Shown one piece after another: positions 59,079 to 64,000 of a DNA stretch of 64,000 bases; position 1 is the stretch's first letter; the number at the start of each line of letters is the position of its first letter. The stretch is from Myxococcales bacterium (lineage in GTDB: Bacteria; Myxococcota_A; UBA9042): positions 17,186 to 81,185 of the forward strand of contig SHZF01000015.1 of NCBI GenBank assembly GCA_009692425.1. The letters are read 5' to 3'. The notes below the pieces were generated by a model, which was given only the letters and a program-made list of their open reading frames with translations, made no database searches and was not told where the DNA came from. The position numbers were made by a program, and so were the translations under genes.

Positions 59079-62000
59079 CTACAGGCCCGATGCGGTCTTG
59101 ACCAACTCCGCCGTCAACAGCCACACGCCGCCAGCGCCCTCCCAGGCGAGGCTGTAGCGCTTGCCGGCCGGGTCGATGGCCAGTTCAGACAGCCCGCCTC
59201 CGGCCAACAACCCGCCTGCCGGGTCCACTGCGGCAAACGACGTGGCGACCGTGTCGAGGCTCTTGATGACGAACTGTTTGTCGTCAATGGGTTGCAGTCG
59301 TGCGACCTGGACCGCCGTGCTCGCCGGCATCACAAAGGCGAGCAGGAAGTCGACCGAGCCGGGGATGTCCGCAATCCGCAAGCCTGCCAACGCGGGCACG
59401 CCCGCAAGGCCGCTCGGCGCATCGAACACCTGCACGGCAGTGGGTTTGGCGACTGTCGAAGTGTCCGGGTTGACGCGCGCAAATGCCAGGAACGCCTTTG
59501 GCGCGCCGGCCTCGACCGCTGCCCCGGCGACGAGGACACCGATGCGGCCCGCGTCGGAGTCCCAAGCCGCCTCGACCGAGTGCCAGACTACGCCGCTAGT
59601 GGCGATCGTGACGCCCGCAAGCACCGATTTCGCTGTCGCCGCTGGTTCTCCTGTGGCCCCGAGCACGATAAGGTCCAAGCCATCGACCGGTCCCTTGCCG
59701 TCGGCCGAAAGGAAGCGGGTGGGCACCAGCACGGCCGCTCCCGCGCCGGTCGTGGTGCGCACGGGCCGGCCGACGACGGCGCCGGCGGCAGCATCGGCGA
59801 GGCCGCCCTTGGGCAGGGACTTCGCGGCACCGCCCCACGCCGTCGCGGAACCGGTCCAATACAACGCATCGGCCGCGCCGGCGCGAACGAGAGTACCGGC
59901 GATGGCCTGGACCGCATCGGCGGCACCACCAACGGACGCGACGAGTTGCAGCGCCGGCCGCAGGGCGAGCGGACTCCCCGCCCCTTTCGCACAACTGGCT
60001 GCGGGAGCGGCCGCGAGTCCCTTGCCGTTCAGGCCGACCAGCGCCACCCGCGCCGCGCCGCCCGTGGACTCGACGCTGCATTCACTCTGCGCGCCGCCGC
60101 CCTCGAGCCACGCCAGAACCAGGTGGTGAAACGTCGCCGGGTGCGCGTGCAGGGTCGGGTGCACACCGCACCAACTGGGGCTCCCTGCCGGGCCGGCGAC
60201 GGGCACCGGCAACAGAAGTGGCGCGTCGGCTCCCGGCGGCAGCGATGCCAAAAGCAGTCCGGAATACAACGCCTGCCCGGGTAAGCATGGCCTCGTCTGC
60301 AGCGCCATCCACAGTTGCGGAATGCCGCCCTTGGGACCCGTATTCGACTCCTGCCAGCGCAGCGTCGGTCGCATCGGTTGCGGCGCCGTCTGGGCCGCCA
60401 GCGGCAGCAGGACCGGGCCGCTGACGTTGGGCGCCGCTGCGGTGACGCACAAGCCACCGATGCACTGGTGGAGCGCGCCGCACGCCGAAGTCGCCACGCA
60501 GCCGAGTTGCCCATCGCACAGGGCTGCGCTGCACCCGTCTGCGGGCGGCGGACACACCTTGGGTTTGCCAGGCGCGCACAAGCCAGCCGCACACGCATCG
60601 CCCGACGTGCACACATTGCCATCGTCGCAAGGGCCGGCGACCGCAGCGTGGGTGCAGCCCAGCGTCTTGTCGCAACCGTCGCCCGTGCAGGGGTTTGCAT
60701 CATCGCACGACGCGGTGCCGAGGCCCGCGCACACACCCTGGTCACACGTGTCCGCCGCACTGCAAGGATTGCCGTCGTTGCACGCGAGGCCCGTCGCAGG
60801 ACTGAATTGCGTCTGCGACGTGGCCGGTGCACAGACTAGGCACGACTGCCCAGGCGCCGCCTGTGTCGCTTGGAAGCACGCGCCGCTCACGAGGCACGCC
60901 ACCACGTCGAGCAGGTGCACGCAGGCCCCCGCACTGCACACATCGACGGTGCAGGCCAGGTCGTCTGCGGTGCACGCAATCAGCGCATCGATCTGTTTCG
61001 ACACGCAGCCCAGCGCCGGATCGCACGCGTCGGCGGTGCACGCGTTCGCATCGTCGCACGGCACGGGCTTGCCGGTGCACACCCCTTGGGCGCAAGCATC
61101 CTGGGCCGTGCACGTACTGCCGTCGCTGCACACGCCGGGCGTCGGCTGGTGGAGGCACGGCGCGGCGCCCCCTTGGGCGTTGCAGCCGTCCGCCGTGCAT
61201 GGGTTGCCGTCGTCGCATGACAAGGGGGCGCCGGAACACGCGCCCGAGTCGTAGCAGGTGTCGCCCGCCGTGCACGCGTTGCCGTCATTGCACGGCAGGC
61301 CCGTGCGCTTTGACCATCCGGTCTGGCTCGCCAGGGGCAGGCACCCGAGGCACGGGTCCGCAGGATGGATGGCGCCGCCCGACAGGCAAGCACCCGCGAT
61401 GAGGCAGTGGCCCGAGCCCACCTCCTTGTGGTCGCACTTGCCGCCGACGCACTTGTCGAGCGTGCACGGCACACCATCGTCGGGACACAGAGCGCCATCG
61501 CTGAGCCACGTAGACTTGCACTGCCCGGTCGCCGCAATGCAGCCGTCTTCGGTGCACGGGTTTGCGTCGTCGCACACCTTCGGCGTGCCGGTGCACAGCG
61601 CGTTGAGGCAAGTGTCGTCCTTCGTACACGCGCTGCCGTTGTCGCACGCCGCACCTTGCAGTTCCAGCGTCACGCAGCCGGCCTCGGCGACGCATCCGTC
61701 CTGTGTGCAGGGATTCTGGTCGCCGCAAGCCTTGGGAACGCCACCGCAGGCACCCTGCTTGCAGCCGTCGCCGACCGTGCAGGCGTTGGCGTCGTTGCAA
61801 GGCCCGCCTTCGGCGACCGGCACGTTGGAGCAACCGACGCCGACTCCACACGCGTCCGTGGTGCAGGGGTTGCCGTCAAAGCAGTCGCCGTCGTTCTCGC
61901 ACGGGCAGACGAGTTGGCCGGGCAGGCACTTGCCGGCGTTGCAGGTGTCGCCCTTCGTGCAGGCGTCGCCATCGTTGCACGCGGCGCTGTTCGGCGTGTG

Positions 62001-63692
62001 GCTGCAGCCGAACGCTGGAGCACAGTCGTCGTTCGTGCACGGATTGCCATCGGTGCACGTGCCGACGCCGAGCAATGTACCAAGGCACTTGCCCTTGAGG
62101 CACTGGTCCTCCTTCGTGCACAAGTTGCCGTCGTCGCACGGCGTCACCTGCGCTGTGAAGATGCAGCCGGACTCCGGCGTACACGCGTTCTTCGTACACG
62201 GATTCTTGTCGTCGCAAAGCCCGGGCTCGCCCTGGCACGCGCCGTCGACGCACGTGTCGAACGCCGTGCACTCGTTGTCGTCGGTGCACACGACGCCATC
62301 GAGTTGCGTCCAGTTCGAGGCATCGAGCGTCGGCGTGCACACCAGGCACGGGTTGGCTTCGGCCTTGGCGCCAGCCGGCACGCACACACCGAGGATCTTG
62401 CAGACCGACACCTCCTTGACGGCGGTGCAGGCCCCGCCCTTGCACACGTCCGTGGTGCACGGGTCGCTGTCGAAGCTGCACGGCTTGGGCGAACTCGGCA
62501 CCTGTTTGCACCCCGACACCACATCGCAGCTGTCGTCGGTGCACGGGTTGCCATCGTCGCACAGGGCGACGACCCCCACAGAGCACTTGCCGCCGCCGCA
62601 GGTGTCCGCCAGGGTGCACGAATTGCCGTCGTCACATTCCGCCTGGGTGTTGGCGAACGCGCAGCCCGACTTCGTGCCGCAACTGTCCTCCGTGCACGGG
62701 TTGCCGTCGTCGCAGGCCCACGGTGGTGTTGCGCACACGCCGCCCGCCGAACACATTCCGTCGCCGGTGCAGGCGTCGTCGTCGTCACACGGGCCGGCCT
62801 CGACGAGCGTCCACTGGGTCTGCTTCACCTGCGGCAGGCAGCGGCCGCACGGGTTCGAGGGGTCGATGGCGCCCACCTTCCAACAGATGCCCTTGCACTC
62901 CCCGCCGGAGCAGGTCTCGATGACGCAGGAATCGACGGCCATCGTGCTCTTGCATACCCCCGCCGCGCAGAACCCCACCGTGCATGAGCCCTTGCCGGTG
63001 CAAGCCGCGTCGTCCTTGAGCTTCGAATGAGCGCAGCCGGCCGTGAGGCAGAAGTCGAATGTGCACTCCTCGTGGTCGTCGCAGGGCTGCGCTTGAGGAT
63101 TCGCCACGCATTTTCCAGCCTTGCACGTCCCTTCGAGCGGGCAGATCGCCTGTGTCATGCACACGGTCGGCGCATCGGCCAGGGGCGCGGGAGCACACAC
63201 GCCTTGCTCGCATACTGCCGTGGCGCACACGCCAAGATCGCCCAGCGCGCCCTCGCATTGAAAGTCCGCTGTGCAGCCGGCAGTCCCATCCGCGCGGCGC
63301 GCAATCCCGTCGCCTGCATCTGCTTCGGGGGTGTCGGTCGGCCGCGCCGCGTCGAGCACCGCCGCATCGCCCGGATTCCCGGCACTGTCGCCGATGGCAC
63401 CGAGGTCGGGAGCAACGATGTCCGGCGCCTCGGCACACACGCCGGCGAGGCAGCGTCCGGTCGGGCAGTCGGAGTCGGCAACGCAGGCGGCCGTCGGCGC
63501 CGGGAGTCCTTCGATGCATGCAGACAACCCAAACAGAAAAAACGCAACGACGCCCCATCGCCGCGGATGCAACAGCGGACTCCCACTCCTGGCAAACGAC
63601 GACGGCAACGGGGACTCCCGGCCGCGGCTGCCTCGACCCGGACGCCGCGCACACGAACTCTTGAGTATCCGACAAGCCGGCAGACCAGACAA
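59079..63692 (-). CDS. Giant Cys-rich lipoprotein with two interleaved module types and a Cys-poor C-terminal beta-rich region
   Basis: [12 protein letters not shown] lipobox; [12 protein letters not shown] modules and distinct NPCLVCxPxxxxxxWxxxxGxxC modules; true start may be downstream of the listed ATG. Confidence 0.87.
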   Translation of the reverse strand: MSGLPACRILKSSCARRPGRGSRGRESPLPSSFARSGSPLLHPRRWGVVAFFLFGLSACIEGLPAPTAACVADSDCPTGRCLAGVCAEAPDIVAPDLGAIGDSAGNPGDAAVLDAARPTDTPEADAGDGIARRADGTAGCTADFQCEGALGDLGVCATAVCEQGVCAPAPLADAPTVCMTQAICPLEGTCKAGKCVANPQAQPCDDHEECTFDFCLTAGCAHSKLKDDAACTGKGSCTVGFCAAGVCKSTMAVDSCVIETCSGGECKGICWKVGAIDPSNPCGRCLPQVKQTQWTLVEAGPCDDDDACTGDGMCSAGGVCATPPWACDDGNPCTEDSCGTKSGCAFANTQAECDDGNSCTLADTCGGGKCSVGVVALCDDGNPCTDDSCDVVSGCKQVPSSPKPCSFDSDPCTTDVCKGGACTAVKEVSVCKILGVCVPAGAKAEANPCLVCTPTLDASNWTQLDGVVCTDDNECTAFDTCVDGACQGEPGLCDDKNPCTKNACTPESGCIFTAQVTPCDDGNLCTKEDQCLKGKCLGTLLGVGTCTDGNPCTNDDCAPAFGCSHTPNSAACNDGDACTKGDTCNAGKCLPGQLVCPCENDGDCFDGNPCTTDACGVGVGCSNVPVAEGGPCNDANACTVGDGCKQGACGGVPKACGDQNPCTQDGCVAEAGCVTLELQGAACDNGSACTKDDTCLNALCTGTPKVCDDANPCTEDGCIAATGQCKSTWLSDGALCPDDGVPCTLDKCVGGKCDHKEVGSGHCLIAGACLSGGAIHPADPCLGCLPLASQTGWSKRTGLPCNDGNACTAGDTCYDSGACSGAPLSCDDGNPCTADGCNAQGGAAPCLHQPTPGVCSDGSTCTAQDACAQGVCTGKPVPCDDANACTADACDPALGCVSKQIDALIACTADDLACTVDVCSAGACVHLLDVVACLVSGACFQATQAAPGQSCLVCAPATSQTQFSPATGLACNDGNPCSAADTCDQGVCAGLGTASCDDANPCTGDGCDKTLGCTHAAVAGPCDDGNVCTSGDACAAGLCAPGKPKVCPPPADGCSAALCDGQLGCVATSACGALHQCIGGLCVTAAAPNVSGPVLLPLAAQTAPQPMRPTLRWQESNTGPKGGIPQLWMALQTRPCLPGQALYSGLLLASLPPGADAPLLLPVPVAGPAGSPSWCGVHPTLHAHPATFHHLVLAWLEGGGAQSECSVESTGGAARVALVGLNGKGLAAAPAASCAKGAGSPLALRPALQLVASVGGAADAVQAIAGTLVRAGAADALYWTGSATAWGGAAKSLPKGGLADAAAGAVVGRPVRTTTGAGAAVLVPTRFLSADGKGPVDGLDLIVLGATGEPAATAKSVLAGVTIATSGVVWHSVEAAWDSDAGRIGVLVAGAAVEAGAPKAFLAFARVNPDTSTVAKPTAVQVFDAPSGLAGVPALAGLRIADIPGSVDFLLAFVMPASTAVQVARLQPIDDKQFVIKSLDTVATSFAAVDPAGGLLAGGGLSELAIDPAGKRYSLAWEGAGGVWLLTAELVKTASGL

Positions 63693-63781
63693 CCGACGGC
63701 CCGAGAATTCATTGATTATGATCGGTTGTGGGCACGCGCCGCGGCTTGCCTGACCCAGCGTGGCGGCTTCATACTCCGCGC

Positions 63782-64000
63782 ATGGCCATCCTCGTCACCG
63801 GCGGCGCCGGCTTCATCGGCTCCCACCTCGTCGATCGGCTGCTGCGGGCAGGCCGCGACGTCGCGGTACTCGACAATCTTGACGGCCTCTACGATCCCGC
63901 CATAAAACGACGCAATCTCGATGAGTTGCGGCGCACGGCGGCGAGTGTCGGACGCGCGCTGACGGTTCACGACGTCGACCTCCGCGATGCCGACGGCGTG
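63782..64000 (+). CDS. NAD-dependent epimerase/dehydratase, N-terminal part (runs off window)
   Basis: [49 protein letters not shown]. Confidence 0.92.
   Translation, partial: MAILVTGGAGFIGSHLVDRLLRAGRDVAVLDNLDGLYDPAIKRRNLDELRRTAASVGRALTVHDVDLRDADGV

Noticed and set aside
61258-63030. 590-aa + strand ORF with HxLPSSH repeats
   Set aside because: Antisense mirror of the 59079 giant Cys-rich gene; periodicity derives from CDDGNPCT codons read backwards.

Overview
This is a high-GC window whose gene content and lipoprotein style suggest Myxococcota or a related deltaproteobacterial lineage; that taxonomy is inference. Coding density is high and almost all supported genes are on +.

Main blocks, left to right:
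- tRNA-Pro(GGG), truncated by the window edge.
- A fatty acid hydroxylase-like gene, an N-acetylmuramidase-like gene, a GAF-GAF histidine kinase and an FtsB/DivIC-like gene.
- A SxtJ / NodU-type carbamoyltransferase / DUF5989 (SxtK-like) cassette. Its last member is a 54-aa ORF absent from the supplied track.
- zwf-pgl-gnd on the minus strand.
- A caa3-type cytochrome c oxidase cluster: CtaB, CoxB+heme c, CoxA, CoxC, a CoxIV-cytochrome c fusion, CtaG, a YtkA-like lipoprotein, a MauG-like di-heme peroxidase, Sco and Surf1.
- Large secreted Cys-rich, RCC1-propeller and fibrinogen-like proteins (26.0-36.0, 53.1-56.4 and 59.1-63.7 kb).
- A MoxR/DUF58/Bat (BatA-E) operon with unusual fusions (41.4-52.8 kb).
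- A tandem winged-helix protein with repeated Cys/His motifs, kbl, and the start of a sugar-nucleotide epimerase.

Most interesting observations: an exact 882-bp (294-aa) higher-order period inside the Cys-rich giant gene; a diverged intergenic repeat family with three copies; Bat proteins fused to an RDD domain, to four EPND/PPC-like modules, and as BatD::BatE; and the duplicated wHTH module with HVC...CxCDAM...HRRF. All calls are by eye from the sequence and ORF track; no database search was run.
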